Below, piece by piece: positions 25,702 through 34,922 of a stretch of 64,000 nt of DNA; position 1 is the stretch's first letter, and each line of letters begins with the position of its first letter. Position numbers and translations under genes: made by a program. The stretch is from Victivallis vadensis (GTDB taxonomy: Bacteria; Verrucomicrobiota; Lentisphaeria; Victivallales; Victivallaceae): positions 34,260-98,259 of the forward strand of contig NZ_QEKH01000020.1 in NCBI RefSeq assembly GCF_003096415.1. Reading direction: 5' to 3'. The notes beneath the pieces are model-generated. The model had not been told where the DNA came from, did not search any database, and worked only from the letters and a program-made list of their open reading frames with translations.

Positions 25702-27005
25702 TGAACGACTCCGATCCTGCCTTCATGCGCCTCGCCCTCGACGAGGCGCGCAATGCCGCCGCAGCCGGAGAAGTTCCGGTCGGAGCGGTAGCCGTCCGGG
25801 ACGGCCGGGTGCTGGCGACCGCCCGGAACCGGGTGGAAGAACGCCATTCCGCCGTCAGCCATGCCGAAATCGAACTGCTGCACGCCGTCGAAGCCGTCAC
25901 CGGCGACTGGCGCATGGATGAAATCACTTTCTACATCACCAAGGAGCCCTGCCCGATGTGCGCGGGCGCGCTGGTCAACGCCCGCGCCGGGCGGATCGTT
26001 TTCGGACTGGCCGATCCCCGCATGGGCGGCTGCGGCTCCGCTCTCGACATCACCGGGCATCCCGGCGTACTCTGGCATCCGGAGGTGGAGGGAGGCGTGC
26101 TGGCCGAAGAGGCGCAGCGGATCATCCGGGAGTTCTTCCGCAACTCCCGCGAAGCCAAGAAGGTCCGCCCCGGCGATATCCGCAGGCAGAACTTCCAGAG
26201 CGCCGCCTATATCGAAAAATTCAACCCGCTGATGCTTGAAACCTTCGGCATGACCTTCGACCACTGGTTCAAGCTGCATGTGTGGGACCGGCGCTATGAG
26301 AGCTTCGCGATCTTCGACGGCGCCCGGATGCTCGCCCATGCCGGACTTTTCGCACTCACGCTGTCGGTCGAAGGCCGCCCGCTCCCGGCGATCCAGCTCA
26401 ACGGGGTGGCGACCACCGCTTCCCACCGGGGCCGGGGCCTCTCCCGGCGGATCATCGGGCGAATCCTCGAAGAACACGCCGGCACGCCCGCTTTCCTGTT
26501 CGCCAACGATTCCGTGCTGGAGTTTTATCCCCGGTTCGGCTTCCGCCGGGCGGAGGATTTCCTGCCGGTCGCGGAGGAGCGGCTTCTCCCCTGCCCCGCC
26601 GCCCGCCGGATCACGCCGGACGAAGCGCGTCCGCTGCTGGAAAAACGCTGCCAGTTCTCCCGCGTCTTCGACGCTGCAGACGGGCTGCCGATCCACCTCT
26701 TCCATCTCTACGGCGAATGCCGCGACCACATCTGGCAGCTCTCCGGCGAAACCGCCGCCGTCGCGATTCAGGAAGGGAGCACGCTCCGGCTCCTCGATGT
26801 ATTCGGCTCCCGTCCCACCGAATGGAGCGAAGTGCGCACCCGGCTCCCCTTCAGCGGAATCGAGCGCATCGAATTCGGATTCACGCCCGACTTCCTCAAA
26901 GTCGATTTCCACTGGGAGAGACGTCCTGAAAGCCGCAACCTTTTCCTGCGCGGTGATTTCGGGCTGCCGGAACAATTCTGTTTCCCGGCACTGCTGGAAA
27001 CCTGA
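25701..27005 (+). CDS. tadA: tRNA adenosine-34 deaminase fused to a GNAT-like acetyltransferase
   Basis: The 434-aa protein has a full TadA deaminase at residues 1-155: catalytic zinc motif HAE (54-56) and PCPMC (83-87), plus an inosine-34 deaminase-type C-terminal helix. A second ~270-residue domain follows with GNAT signs (LNGVATTASHRGRGLSRRIIGRILEEH, the acetyl-CoA loop) and YPRFGFRRAEDF. That part resembles Eis-type N-acetyltransferases in layout. TadA alone is ~150-160 aa, so this is a true fusion in one frame. TadA makes inosine at the wobble position of tRNA-Arg. The role of the acetyltransferase is unknown. The 3' end is duplicated as a broken copy at 32380-32535. Confidence 0.88.
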   Translation: MNDSDPAFMRLALDEARNAAAAGEVPVGAVAVRDGRVLATARNRVEERHSAVSHAEIELLHAVEAVTGDWRMDEITFYITKEPCPMCAGALVNARAGRIVFGLADPRMGGCGSALDITGHPGVLWHPEVEGGVLAEEAQRIIREFFRNSREAKKVRPGDIRRQNFQSAAYIEKFNPLMLETFGMTFDHWFKLHVWDRRYESFAIFDGARMLAHAGLFALTLSVEGRPLPAIQLNGVATTASHRGRGLSRRIIGRILEEHAGTPAFLFANDSVLEFYPRFGFRRAEDFLPVAEERLLPCPAARRITPDEARPLLEKRCQFSRVFDAADGLPIHLFHLYGECRDHIWQLSGETAAVAIQEGSTLRLLDVFGSRPTEWSEVRTRLPFSGIERIEFGFTPDFLKVDFHWERRPESRNLFLRGDFGLPEQFCFPALLET

Positions 27006-27069
27006 TACGATTTTCGTTTCAGAAGCAGGGGCCCGTCACCTATCCCGGATTTCAGGAGTCGGAACAGAA

Positions 27070-27088
27070 CCGGTCGAATTCCGACCGG
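27070..27088. other. Hairpin between convergent genes
   Basis: CCGGTCG (27070-27076) and CGACCGG (27082-27088) form a 7-bp stem with loop AATTC between the convergent tadA-fusion and hydrolase genes. A second palindrome, CTCACGGCCGTGAG, follows. No clear T-tract is present, so the terminator function is tentative. Confidence 0.4.
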
Positions 27089-27097
27089 CTTCCGGTC

Positions 27098-30000
27098 TCA
27101 CGGCCGTGAGAGGTGGTAGATCATCGTCGCACCTTCGGGACGATGGGTCTCCACCGGGAAGCTGATTCCCGCCCTCCCCGGTTCGCATTTCACCGGAGCG
27201 AGTACGGAACCGTCCGCCGCAAGTGCCTCGACGCGCCACCCGTCGTTCGGGGCGACCGCCAGCGTCACATCGGCCCGGCCGCGGGCGACCAGCATCGGGA
27301 TTTTGCCGTCCTTGAGCAGCAGCTTCCGGGCCGGAGTCTGATACTGCTCTTCCGAGGCGAGAGCGTCCGTCAGGTGGAACAGCAGCAGATCGCGGCTTTC
27401 CGCCAGCGGTTTCCCGTCAAGCGAGTGAACCGATACCGTGGCGAAGTCATTGGCATTCTTCACATCCAGGAAGCGCCCCCGCGCATTGCCGTTGTGAAAG
27501 GTCAGCACTTCCGATTTCGGCGTCACGACCCGCAAACTCACCTTGGCCGGCTCCAATTCGATCTCGCCGGTCAAGCTCGTGACGGAAGCCTTCTTCCGGA
27601 AACGCTCCGCTGCTTTCCGGAACTCCGGCGGCAGCCCGTCGATCCAGTCCGGCCGGGAGGTATCCACTTTGTGAACCTGCTCCGACTTGCTGTCGGCGGC
27701 GACCGACCCGATCCGGCCGATCAAGCCGAGCTGGGAAAACTCCGGCGGAAATTCCTCGCCGTACCGTTCCGAATTCCAGGTATAGGCCAGCGGCACATTC
27801 GACGCCGCCGCGACGTCGCCGCGCACGAAGAGGAACCAGATGATCCGTTCTGTCAGCAGCGAAATCGGTTCGCGCAGGGTGGAGAACGCACCGGGAGCCT
27901 TCGGAGAGAAAATGTTCTCCCGCCGGAATTCATAGCAGAAGCGGTAAAGTCCGTCCCAGTCCTGAAGCGCGGAGTAGGCGCCGGCCACCGCCCCCATCTC
28001 GCTGCGGTAGCGGTTCGGGTAGCAGTAGTTGATCTCCGTGACGATCAGCGGTTTCCCGGGAATCCGGAGCGGCATCGATTCGCGCATCGCCGCCGCGTAT
28101 TTCGCAATGTCGGCGTTCTGATGAAAGGCGACCGGCGCCTGCCAGTTGTTCATCGGAAAAGTCGGGTGATCGTGGTAGATGTGGGCGTCCAGCAGCGGCA
28201 GCATATCCCGGAAGGGCTGCAGCGAGGGCGAAGCGTTGTTGTTCAGGTTCGTGAGGATCGCCTTGACGCCAAGTTCTTCACGCAGGAAGCGGCTCTCTTC
28301 CTCCATAACCGCGCGCTGGCGTTCCGCGAGAAAGCGGTAGAAGGTTTCTCCGCGCTCCGCCGCGAGCTTTTCGGAATAGATTCCATTTTCCCGCAGCCAC
28401 GCCGCATACCGCTCCGCAACCAGCGACAGGAGTTCCGGAAACATATTCCAGACCGCGTAAAGCGGAGCCTCGTTGTCAAGATTGAGCGCAAAGAACGCCG
28501 GATCTTCCGCCATGCTCATGCCGGTATAAGGATTCTTGAGCGTGAACACCCGGCGGGCGTATTCCTTCCAGTTTTCCAAAGCGGAATCTGAGAAGAAATG
28601 AAGCACCTTGCGGTAATGGTTCTTATTCGAACTCCGGCATTCCGCGATGTTGTCGCCGGGGCGGATCGGGCGGGACGCACAGACATCGGTGGTGATGTAC
28701 ATGCCCTTCTCGCGCAGCTTGGCGTAGAAATACTGGAAACGATCGAGCGTCTCCGGATTGAAATGAAGCGAATCATCCTTCGACCAGTCCATGATGAACA
28801 TCTCGAACTGATGGAAACGAACCGAGTTGTATCCCTCCATGGCAAGACGCTCCACCAAGATGTCCGCCTCCTCGTGCGTCGGCGCCACCAGCCGCTGGCA
28901 GATATTGGTGCCGAAAAAGCGAATCCGCTGTTCCGGCGCGTTCTCGAAAGCGAAGTGCCCGTCAGGCCGGATCACGACATGCCCGAATTTTCCGGCCGGC
29001 ACATGATTCCGGCCGGAAAAGTCCATGGGCGATCCCTGCAGGTAACGAAGCGGCATATCATATTTCTTCCACTCCTTCCCCTCCGAAATCACGATCGGCT
29101 TTCCAGCCGTTCTGCCGGGGCGCAGGTTGGCGAACGAAGCGGCGGCAACCATCCAGACCCCCTTTCCCGGTAAAAACTCCAGCCGTGCGACCGGCTTCTC
29201 GTCCAGCCGGAAAGCGGAAGCGAAAAGACCGACTTTGCCGCTGCCGTTCTCGCCCGTCCAGGCGATCGGGCCGTTGGGAAGGTCAAGCATCGGCCGCCAC
29301 CAGTTTCCGCAGTCAACTCCGGCGCGCACCGGAATTTCCTGCCGGGCGCCATCCTTATAAGTAACGGCGATCACGCCGACCGGCTCGCCGCCCTGCGGCA
29401 CCCACGCCGCCGCGTGAAGCAGATACAAATACCGGTGCAGTTCCGCGCCCTCCAGCTCGACTGCGCCCGCTGCCGGGAAGGTGCGGTGATTCGAACGAAC
29501 CACACAGCTTCTGCCGCCGTTCTGCTCCGGATCAGCCACCTTGAAACGGATTCCGGAAAAGGCCACGTCGCCGGGCTGCATGCAGCTGAGATCCTGTTTC
29601 GGCCCCTGGTCAGTCCAGCCGCCGCGACCGTCATCGGCGGTATCGTCGCAAAGTCCCATGTTCGCAGCCGCTCCGAGCGGAATCGGCATACTGCGGAGCG
29701 GTTCGGTTTCGATTTCAAACTCCAGTTCAGCCCTGCGGCCGTCTTCCGAGAGTTCCGCAAGCAGATGGACGGAGTAGTACGGTTCCTTGCTCCAAACCCG
29801 CTGATCGTTGACTCTCACCCGGAAGCTGCCGCGGAATGTGAAGAGCAGATCACCGGCCACGATCGAGAGCGACTTCTCCCTGAGGTGACGCAATGTCCCG
29901 AAGATGCGGCCGTTTGATTTCTCCCCGGTCAGGGCGACCGGTTTTCCGCTGATCTCCAGTTCCGCGGGGATCGAGACCGGCAGTTTGATCTCCATGCTGG

Positions 30001-30316
30001 CGGAGTCGTTTTTCTCGTCAAAAGCAGCCTCTCCCCGGTAACGCCAGCGGTTGCCGGAGAGTTTTTTGAGCGAAGCATTCAGCGAGACATTCTGCTTCGG
30101 CGACAGAGAAACCTTCCCGGCGATTGAGATGGTGTCGCCGTTCCACTTCGGCTGCGGCTGCTTCAGGTCGATCCCCTTCCAGGAGGAGGAATCACGCCAT
30201 TCCATCTGCAAGGCGTCGTTGAGGACGAGACGTCCCTTTCCGGAAAGCGTTGCCGGTTCTCCGGCGGCGGCGCCAAGAATGGAAAAGGAAAGAACAGAGA
30301 GGAGAAATCTTTTCAT
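27098..30316 (-). CDS. Large secreted glycoside hydrolase-like protein (clan GH-A type barrel)
   Basis: The 1072-aa protein has a signal peptide (MKRFLLSVLSFSILGAAAGE). About 400 residues of beta-rich N-terminal domains precede a TIM-barrel region. Signs of a retaining clan-A hydrolase are IRFFGTNICQRL at the barrel start, the NE-type acid/base in ALNLDNEAPLY and the candidate nucleophile in LIVTEINYCY. The C-terminal ~200 residues are again beta-rich. It probably cleaves a polysaccharide outside the cytoplasm. The family number cannot be fixed by eye. The ATG at 30316 has GGAA 6 nt upstream. It follows a pseudopilin gene on the same strand with a 22-nt gap. Confidence 0.75.
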   Translation of the reverse strand: MKRFLLSVLSFSILGAAAGEPATLSGKGRLVLNDALQMEWRDSSSWKGIDLKQPQPKWNGDTISIAGKVSLSPKQNVSLNASLKKLSGNRWRYRGEAAFDEKNDSASMEIKLPVSIPAELEISGKPVALTGEKSNGRIFGTLRHLREKSLSIVAGDLLFTFRGSFRVRVNDQRVWSKEPYYSVHLLAELSEDGRRAELEFEIETEPLRSMPIPLGAAANMGLCDDTADDGRGGWTDQGPKQDLSCMQPGDVAFSGIRFKVADPEQNGGRSCVVRSNHRTFPAAGAVELEGAELHRYLYLLHAAAWVPQGGEPVGVIAVTYKDGARQEIPVRAGVDCGNWWRPMLDLPNGPIAWTGENGSGKVGLFASAFRLDEKPVARLEFLPGKGVWMVAAASFANLRPGRTAGKPIVISEGKEWKKYDMPLRYLQGSPMDFSGRNHVPAGKFGHVVIRPDGHFAFENAPEQRIRFFGTNICQRLVAPTHEEADILVERLAMEGYNSVRFHQFEMFIMDWSKDDSLHFNPETLDRFQYFYAKLREKGMYITTDVCASRPIRPGDNIAECRSSNKNHYRKVLHFFSDSALENWKEYARRVFTLKNPYTGMSMAEDPAFFALNLDNEAPLYAVWNMFPELLSLVAERYAAWLRENGIYSEKLAAERGETFYRFLAERQRAVMEEESRFLREELGVKAILTNLNNNASPSLQPFRDMLPLLDAHIYHDHPTFPMNNWQAPVAFHQNADIAKYAAAMRESMPLRIPGKPLIVTEINYCYPNRYRSEMGAVAGAYSALQDWDGLYRFCYEFRRENIFSPKAPGAFSTLREPISLLTERIIWFLFVRGDVAAASNVPLAYTWNSERYGEEFPPEFSQLGLIGRIGSVAADSKSEQVHKVDTSRPDWIDGLPPEFRKAAERFRKKASVTSLTGEIELEPAKVSLRVVTPKSEVLTFHNGNARGRFLDVKNANDFATVSVHSLDGKPLAESRDLLLFHLTDALASEEQYQTPARKLLLKDGKIPMLVARGRADVTLAVAPNDGWRVEALAADGSVLAPVKCEPGRAGISFPVETHRPEGATMIYHLSRP

Positions 30317-30338
30317 AAACATTTCCGTTCGTTACAGA

Positions 30339-31037
30339 TCAATGAAGTTCAATGAATTGGCCGGAGGCGTCGTCGATGTATCTGGGAACACCGGATTTCT
30401 CATGGAGTTCCTGCGGGGAGCGCGCATCCACATGCCCATCCAGCAAGAGAACGTTGGCTCGACCGCTGTGGGCGGGAGTGATACCGCTGGACTTGGAAAT
30501 CCGAAAACAGGGCAGGGTGCTGCCCTGCTCGCGGGAATCGGCGATGATTATGATGTCGGAGGTCCGGCCGGTCGTATCCGGCAGATAGCCGTTGGCGGTC
30601 TGTTTCACCGAGGAAATCCGCCCGACTTTCGGACAGGCGGCTTCATTCCAGTAACCGGTAACGAGGTGCGGATTGAAAGCATAGGTATAGGAGAAATAGA
30701 ACCAGCTGTTGGAGTCGCTATAGCCGGAGTGGAGAGGGCAGCGGAGGATCGCCGTCCCTTTCTGGGACTGGGCGATCGTGGAATAAGTGGCGAGCGCCTT
30801 TCCCCAACGCAAGGCCGCCGTGTCGTTGGTAGCCCCCGGTGCCGGATAATAGCCGTCATAGGTATCGGCGTACATCGCCAGATAAAGCCCGACCTGCTTG
30901 AGATTGCCCGTACAGGCAATTGCCCGCGCCTTGGCCCGCGCCTGATTCAGGGCCGGCAGCAGCATTCCTGCCAGAATGGCAATAATCGCGATAACGACCA
31001 GAAGCTCAATCAGCGTGAACCGACGAATCCATTTCAT
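30339..31037 (-). CDS. Type II pseudopilin-like protein (prepilin N-terminal helix, H-X9-DG C-terminus)
   Basis: The 232-aa protein opens with a short basic leader and [18 protein letters not shown], the prepilin peptidase recognition and methylation helix. [24 protein letters not shown] follows, then an Asp/Tyr-rich globular part, with [13 protein letters not shown] near the end. Large families of these proteins occur in Lentisphaerota and Planctomycetes and are thought to form pseudopilus-like surface structures. The ATG at 31037 is fixed by AAGGAGG 7 nt upstream. The gene leads an operon with the large secreted hydrolase, suggesting a joint role in polysaccharide binding or degradation (inference). 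Confidence 0.88.
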   Translation of the reverse strand: MKWIRRFTLIELLVVIAIIAILAGMLLPALNQARAKARAIACTGNLKQVGLYLAMYADTYDGYYPAPGATNDTAALRWGKALATYSTIAQSQKGTAILRCPLHSGYSDSNSWFYFSYTYAFNPHLVTGYWNEAACPKVGRISSVKQTANGYLPDTTGRTSDIIIIADSREQGSTLPCFRISKSSGITPAHSGRANVLLLDGHVDARSPQELHEKSGVPRYIDDASGQFIELH

Positions 31038-31110
31038 TTCCGTCCCTCCTTGCATTTGTAAAACAGATTTTTCAAGGTATTATATATCAACTCCGAACCT
31101 TGTTGTTATA

Positions 31111-31139
31111 AATATAATAAAAAAAAGACGGAAAGTCAA
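31111..31139 (-). promoter_or_regulatory. Promoter for the pseudopilin-hydrolase operon, TTGACT-17-TATATT
   Basis: On the minus strand TTGACT (31134-31139), a 17-nt T-rich spacer and TATATT (31111-31116) lie about 70 nt upstream of the pseudopilin start. The divergent AraC-type gene starts 21 nt beyond the -35 box, so the two could be cross-regulated. Confidence 0.6.
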
Positions 31140-31159
31140 TTACCGTCAAAAGAGAAAAC

Positions 31160-32065
31160 ATGAGGAAAACCGACAAAAAACATGAGGATTTCTGCCAGGC
31201 GGCATCAGGAAAACACGAGATGCAGTGGTCAAAAAAGGCCGAGTATCAGACTCGGCGGCGGGAAACCTGGATGATCCCTGTCAGCGGAGCGTTTCCGTTC
31301 TATCCCTACTGCATGGAAGAGGAGGTCAGGCTCCGGGACTACTGGTTCATGGAAAATTTCACCCGGTTCTGGCTGGCGATCATCGCGTTGGAGGGGGATA
31401 TTCTGTTTCACTTCGGCAACAAGGATATCCGGCTTTCGGCGGGGGAGATTCTGTTCATTCCGAAAAATACCGGCTACTCTTTTGAAAACGGCGAATCTGA
31501 ATCCTCGCATAAAGTGGTCCTTGAAGTGATCGGGCAGAATCTGAATTCAGATCTGGAAACCCTCGGCCTGAACCGCCTGATCTCGGTTCGAAGCGATCGG
31601 TGCGAAGTGCTGGCAGATCAGATTCGCGCAATCGGCGACCTGATTCATCTGCAACAGCCCTCCGCAGTTCCGGAACTGCTCGGCCGAACCTACCGCATAC
31701 TGGTGGAGTTCTCTGATCTCCTGCCGGAGAAAAAACGTACCAACAACCTTCTGCTGCGAGCGCAGATGCTTCTGGAGAGCAACTTCGAAACCCGGCTGAC
31801 ATTGCCCCAGCTCGCCAGAAAGCTGAACAGCCGTGAAGAGAAGATCAACCGGTTGTTCAAGGAAAAACTCGGCATCACGCCGATGCGGTATCGGATCGAA
31901 AAGAAGATGGAACGGGCCCGCCATTTGCTTGTCGTCACTTCACTGACCATTAAAGAGATATCTTTCCAGCTCGGATACTGCGATCCTTTCTATTTTTCAA
32001 GCGAATTCCGGCGCATCACGGGATTTTCCCCGTCGCAGGTGCGCAACTGCAAGGAATTGCTGTAG
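31160..32065 (+). CDS. AraC-family transcriptional regulator
   Basis: The 301-aa protein has an N-terminal cupin-like sensor (RFWLAIIALEGDILFHFGNKDIRLSAGEILFIPKNTGYSF). The C-terminal double helix-turn-helix reads RLTLPQLARKLNSREEKINRLFKEKLGITPMRYR, then TIKEISFQLGYCDPFYFSSEFRRITGFSPSQVR. It is divergent from the pseudopilin/hydrolase operon and likely controls it in response to a sugar (inference). The ATG at 31160 lacks a strong ribosome site; an in-frame ATG at 31220 is the alternative. Confidence 0.88.
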   Translation: MRKTDKKHEDFCQAASGKHEMQWSKKAEYQTRRRETWMIPVSGAFPFYPYCMEEEVRLRDYWFMENFTRFWLAIIALEGDILFHFGNKDIRLSAGEILFIPKNTGYSFENGESESSHKVVLEVIGQNLNSDLETLGLNRLISVRSDRCEVLADQIRAIGDLIHLQQPSAVPELLGRTYRILVEFSDLLPEKKRTNNLLLRAQMLLESNFETRLTLPQLARKLNSREEKINRLFKEKLGITPMRYRIEKKMERARHLLVVTSLTIKEISFQLGYCDPFYFSSEFRRITGFSPSQVRNCKELL

Positions 32066-32379
32066 AATCGGTTGTCAACTCCGGCGCCGGAGCCATGCAG
32101 CGTCAGGAGATCAGCAGCCTTCCTCCTGGGAAACTTCAAGGAGAGTATCGAACAATCCGGATCGTGCGCAACTGCACCGCCTCCAGAGCAGGCCAAAGAA
32201 AATTCAGGACGATTCAACGAACAGCAGAAGACGGCGGTGTCCGCCTTCCCGGAGTTATTCGACCGGAAATCGGAAACGCAAGAGCAGGTCGCCGTTTTCA
32301 TCGCCTTCTCCAGCTCCGGCGTGTCGCCGGGGCATCGGCGCAATGCTTTGACACCTTTGAAAATCGAACGGCAGACCGG
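32066..32379. other. Non-coding spacer upstream of the tadA-fusion fragment
   Basis: This roughly 310-nt stretch has open frames in several phases, but none has a ribosome site or recognisable protein. It precedes a clear gene fragment and may hold further decayed DNA. Confidence 0.4.
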
Positions 32380-32535
32380 ATCGAGCGCATCGAATTCGGT
32401 TTCATCCCCGACTTCCTCATGGTCGATTTCCACTGGGAGAAACGTCCTGAAAGCCGCAACCTTTTCCTGCCGGCGATTTCGGGCTGCCGGAAAAATTCTG
32501 CTTTCCGGCGCTGCTGGAAACCTGACGCAATTTTC
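32380..32535 (+). pseudogene. Broken duplicate of the 3' end of the TadA-acetyltransferase gene
   Basis: This segment aligns base for base with 26859-27015, the last ~47 codons and stop of the tadA fusion. Identity is about 90 percent by eye, for example the shared GATTTCCACTGGGAGA and TTTCGGGCTGCCGGAA. One base is missing near 32469, breaking the frame, and nothing recognisable of the rest of the gene is attached. It is a partial duplication left about 5.5 kb from its parent, in the same orientation. Confidence 0.85.
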
Positions 32536-32558
32536 CGGAAAAATTCCGGCCGGAGGGA

Positions 32559-32589
32559 TTGACATTCTTCCATCCGTATGCCATACTAT
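32559..32589 (+). promoter_or_regulatory. Promoter region for the LacI-type regulator
   Basis: TTGACA (32559-32564) is followed after 19 nt by TACTAT (32584-32589), or after 17 nt by CATACT. The palindrome GTATG-C-CATAC (32576-32586) overlaps the -10 and could be an autoregulatory site. Confidence 0.45.
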
Positions 32590-32635
32590 AAAAAAGATGA
32601 AACGTTAGGTTTGCAATCGCGGGAGCAATTGACCG

Positions 32636-33721
32636 ATGAGTACGGAAACCGGCCGGCGGCCGATCACGCTGAAAATGATTTCAGAGAAAGCGGGCTGTTC
32701 GATCTCTTCAGTTTCAACGGTCCTGAACAACTCCCGAGGCAATTCCGTGGTCGGCGACAAAACCCGCAGACATATCCTTGCGATCGCCAACGAGCTCGGT
32801 TACCGGCCGAATTTCGCGAGCCGCAGCCTCAAAACCCGCCGTTCGCGCACCGTCGGAGTCTACGTGCAGCCGCAGTTGTGGCGCAGCCTCGGCAACAACT
32901 ATGAACGGCAGATTTTCAAAGGGATCGAGGAGGCCGCTTTCGAGCGTAACTACGATATTCTGGTGCTGAACCTGAGCAGCCGGGCCCTGCCGCAGGTCTG
33001 CGAGGCCCGGCTGGGCGAAGGGCGGATCGACGGGCTGCTGCTGCTGCACGCCGACCGGGAGGCGGAGTGGATCGACCGTCTCTGCGACGCCAGCGACTGC
33101 GTGGTCGCGGTGGACTGCTGCTTCGACAGCAACCGGTTGAGCCGGATTCTGTTCGACAACGACGCCGCCATCCGGCTGGCGGTCTCCCATCTGGCGCAGC
33201 TCGGGCATCGGAGGATCGGTTTCGCCGGGGTCTGCACCCGCGACGCGCTCGAAGAAGCGCCCGACCGGGAGGCACCGTTCCGCGCCGCAACCGCCGAATT
33301 CGGGCTGGACCGCGCCCCCGAACTGATCTTCAACATCGACAACTGCCATCCGCCCATCCCGCCGGAGGGGCAGCGCTGCCAGCTGGAAGGCATTCAGGCG
33401 CTGCACTATTTCCGTTCGCTCCCCGAACCGCCCACTGCGGTCGTCGCCTACAATTCGCTCGCGGGGCTTTCACTGATGCGGGAAGCCATCGCCACCGGCC
33501 TGCGCGTCCCGCAGGACCTCAGCATCATCGGCGTAGACGACCATGAATTGATCCATTTCTTCCAGCCGATGCTGACCGTGATCGACCACCCGCTGCAGGA
33601 GATGGGCCGGGCCGGCGCCCAACTGCTGATCGACCTGATCGAAGACCGCGAAACCTCACCGGCCGTTCGCGTCTTCGCCCCGGCCCTGCTGCCCGGCTCC
33701 AGCTGCCGTTCCCTCCCGTAA
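32636..33721 (+). CDS. LacI-family transcriptional regulator
   Basis: The 361-aa protein has the LacI headpiece ITLKMISEKAGCSISSVSTVLNNSRGNSVVGDKTRRHI and hinge region ANELGYRPNFASRSLKTRRSRTVGVY. A periplasmic-binding-protein-like sensor follows (HLAQLGHRRIGFAGV, PTAVVAYNSLAGLSLMREAIATGLRVPQDLSIIGVDD). It presumably senses a sugar. A LacI-type CCGG-centred operator precedes the GH38 alpha-mannosidase gene at 41210-41227 and is a plausible target (inference). The ATG at 32636 has GGGAG about 10 nt upstream. Confidence 0.92.
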   Translation: MSTETGRRPITLKMISEKAGCSISSVSTVLNNSRGNSVVGDKTRRHILAIANELGYRPNFASRSLKTRRSRTVGVYVQPQLWRSLGNNYERQIFKGIEEAAFERNYDILVLNLSSRALPQVCEARLGEGRIDGLLLLHADREAEWIDRLCDASDCVVAVDCCFDSNRLSRILFDNDAAIRLAVSHLAQLGHRRIGFAGVCTRDALEEAPDREAPFRAATAEFGLDRAPELIFNIDNCHPPIPPEGQRCQLEGIQALHYFRSLPEPPTAVVAYNSLAGLSLMREAIATGLRVPQDLSIIGVDDHELIHFFQPMLTVIDHPLQEMGRAGAQLLIDLIEDRETSPAVRVFAPALLPGSSCRSLP

Positions 33722-33775
33722 GCCGCTCCCCTCCCCCGCATCTGTCAAAAAAACGGAAAAAAATTGGTTCCGCTA

Positions 33776-33804
33776 TTGCATTATACTGTATCATACGGTA
33801 TAAT
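33776..33804 (+). promoter_or_regulatory. Promoter with a 25-bp near-perfect palindromic operator
   Basis: TTGCAT (33776-33781), a 17-nt spacer and a perfect TATAAT (33799-33804) form a strong promoter. Almost the whole spacer and -10 is a palindrome: ATTATACTGTAT (33780-33791), a central C, and ATACGGTATAAT (33793-33804), with one mismatched pair. A repressor bound there would block RNA polymerase. The next gene encodes a GntR/LacI-type regulator, so autoregulation is likely. Confidence 0.75.
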
Positions 33805-33840
33805 ATAAACAAAAGGAAACCAATCATCAAGGATACCGGT

Positions 33841-34908
33841 ATGATCCAGCCCCGTTTGAAATCCGACGAACTGTACCCGCGTCTCTGGAACGAATTGCAG
33901 CATTACGCGCCCGGCGAACAATTCATGTCGATCCGGCAGATCATGCGGAAATTCGAGGTCAGCCAACTGGTCGTGGACCGCACACTGTCGCGCCTGCGCG
34001 AGGAGGAGTTCCTGACCGCGGAAGGCGGACGCGGCCTGTTCGTTTCGGAGAAGATCAGCCGCTTCACCGCCGATACCCCTGAAACCGTGCTCTGCGCCGT
34101 GCCGCGCTGGCACTCCCACGATGTCATGGAGATGCTGAATGCGTTCCGGGAGCTCCAGCCGGAATTTCCCCGGCAGCGGCTGCTCGGGTACGAGTTCGAC
34201 TTCGCCCGTCCTCTGCCCGACGTGCTTCCATTGCTCGAAGAGAACGTCAAAGGCATCCTGCTGCACCCGGCGGGAGACGAGTTCGACGCAGCCGAAGCCG
34301 AAGCGTTCAACCGGCTCCGCGGCGGCATCCCGGCGGTGATGTTCGGCCGCAACTGCCTGAGCAGCCGCCTCCCCTCGGCCAGTTTGGACGACACCTTCGC
34401 CGGCAGCCTGGCCGCGCGCCAGTTGCACCGGAACGGCCACCGCAAACTGGCCGTGCTGCTTTCGGAACCGCACAACTGCGCCACACTCGACCGTGTCAAG
34501 GGGGTCGAAGACTATGCGGAACTGAACGAACTGGAACTGGAAGTGATCGACTGCGGCGTCCGCAGCGGCGAATTCGCGCCCGGCAAAACCTACGACCACA
34601 TGTTTGAACGCCTGCAGAGGAAGTTCGACTTCACCGGCATCGTCGGCGTGGCCAGCAATTCGCTTTCCGGTCTGCTGAATGCGTGCCACAACCGCAATAT
34701 CGGAATTCCCGGCGAATTGAGCGTGGTCACCATCGGCAGCATCGGCCTGACCCGGACCTTCGCGCCGCCGGTCGATACCGTGGAAACCGACCTGCCGGGG
34801 CAGATCAAAGCGGCACTCGAACTGCTCGCCTCCGGCAATCCCGGAAACATCTCCCTGAAAACCAACCTGATCGAACAAGGCTCCGTACGCAAACTCAACA
34901 CCAAATAA
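33841..34908 (+). CDS. GntR-headed regulator with LacI-type sensor domain (AraR-like architecture)
   Basis: The 355-aa protein has a winged-helix N-terminus ([40 protein letters not shown]) of the GntR kind. A periplasmic-binding-protein-like sensor follows ([54 protein letters not shown]). This domain order is that of B. subtilis AraR. It should bind a palindrome, and one overlaps its own promoter. The ATG at 33841 has AAGGA 8 nt upstream. It is followed 14 nt later by a pseudopilin gene, so both may be one operon. Confidence 0.87.
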   Translation: MIQPRLKSDELYPRLWNELQHYAPGEQFMSIRQIMRKFEVSQLVVDRTLSRLREEEFLTAEGGRGLFVSEKISRFTADTPETVLCAVPRWHSHDVMEMLNAFRELQPEFPRQRLLGYEFDFARPLPDVLPLLEENVKGILLHPAGDEFDAAEAEAFNRLRGGIPAVMFGRNCLSSRLPSASLDDTFAGSLAARQLHRNGHRKLAVLLSEPHNCATLDRVKGVEDYAELNELELEVIDCGVRSGEFAPGKTYDHMFERLQRKFDFTGIVGVASNSLSGLLNACHNRNIGIPGELSVVTIGSIGLTRTFAPPVDTVETDLPGQIKAALELLASGNPGNISLKTNLIEQGSVRKLNTK

Positions 34909-34922
34909 CAATGGAGGAAATG

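Noticed and set aside
32095..32562. Small open frames read as new genes
   Set aside because: They cover the frameshifted duplicate of the tadA-fusion end and unrecognisable DNA upstream. Only the C-terminal part of one frame resembles a protein, and that is the parent gene's tail.
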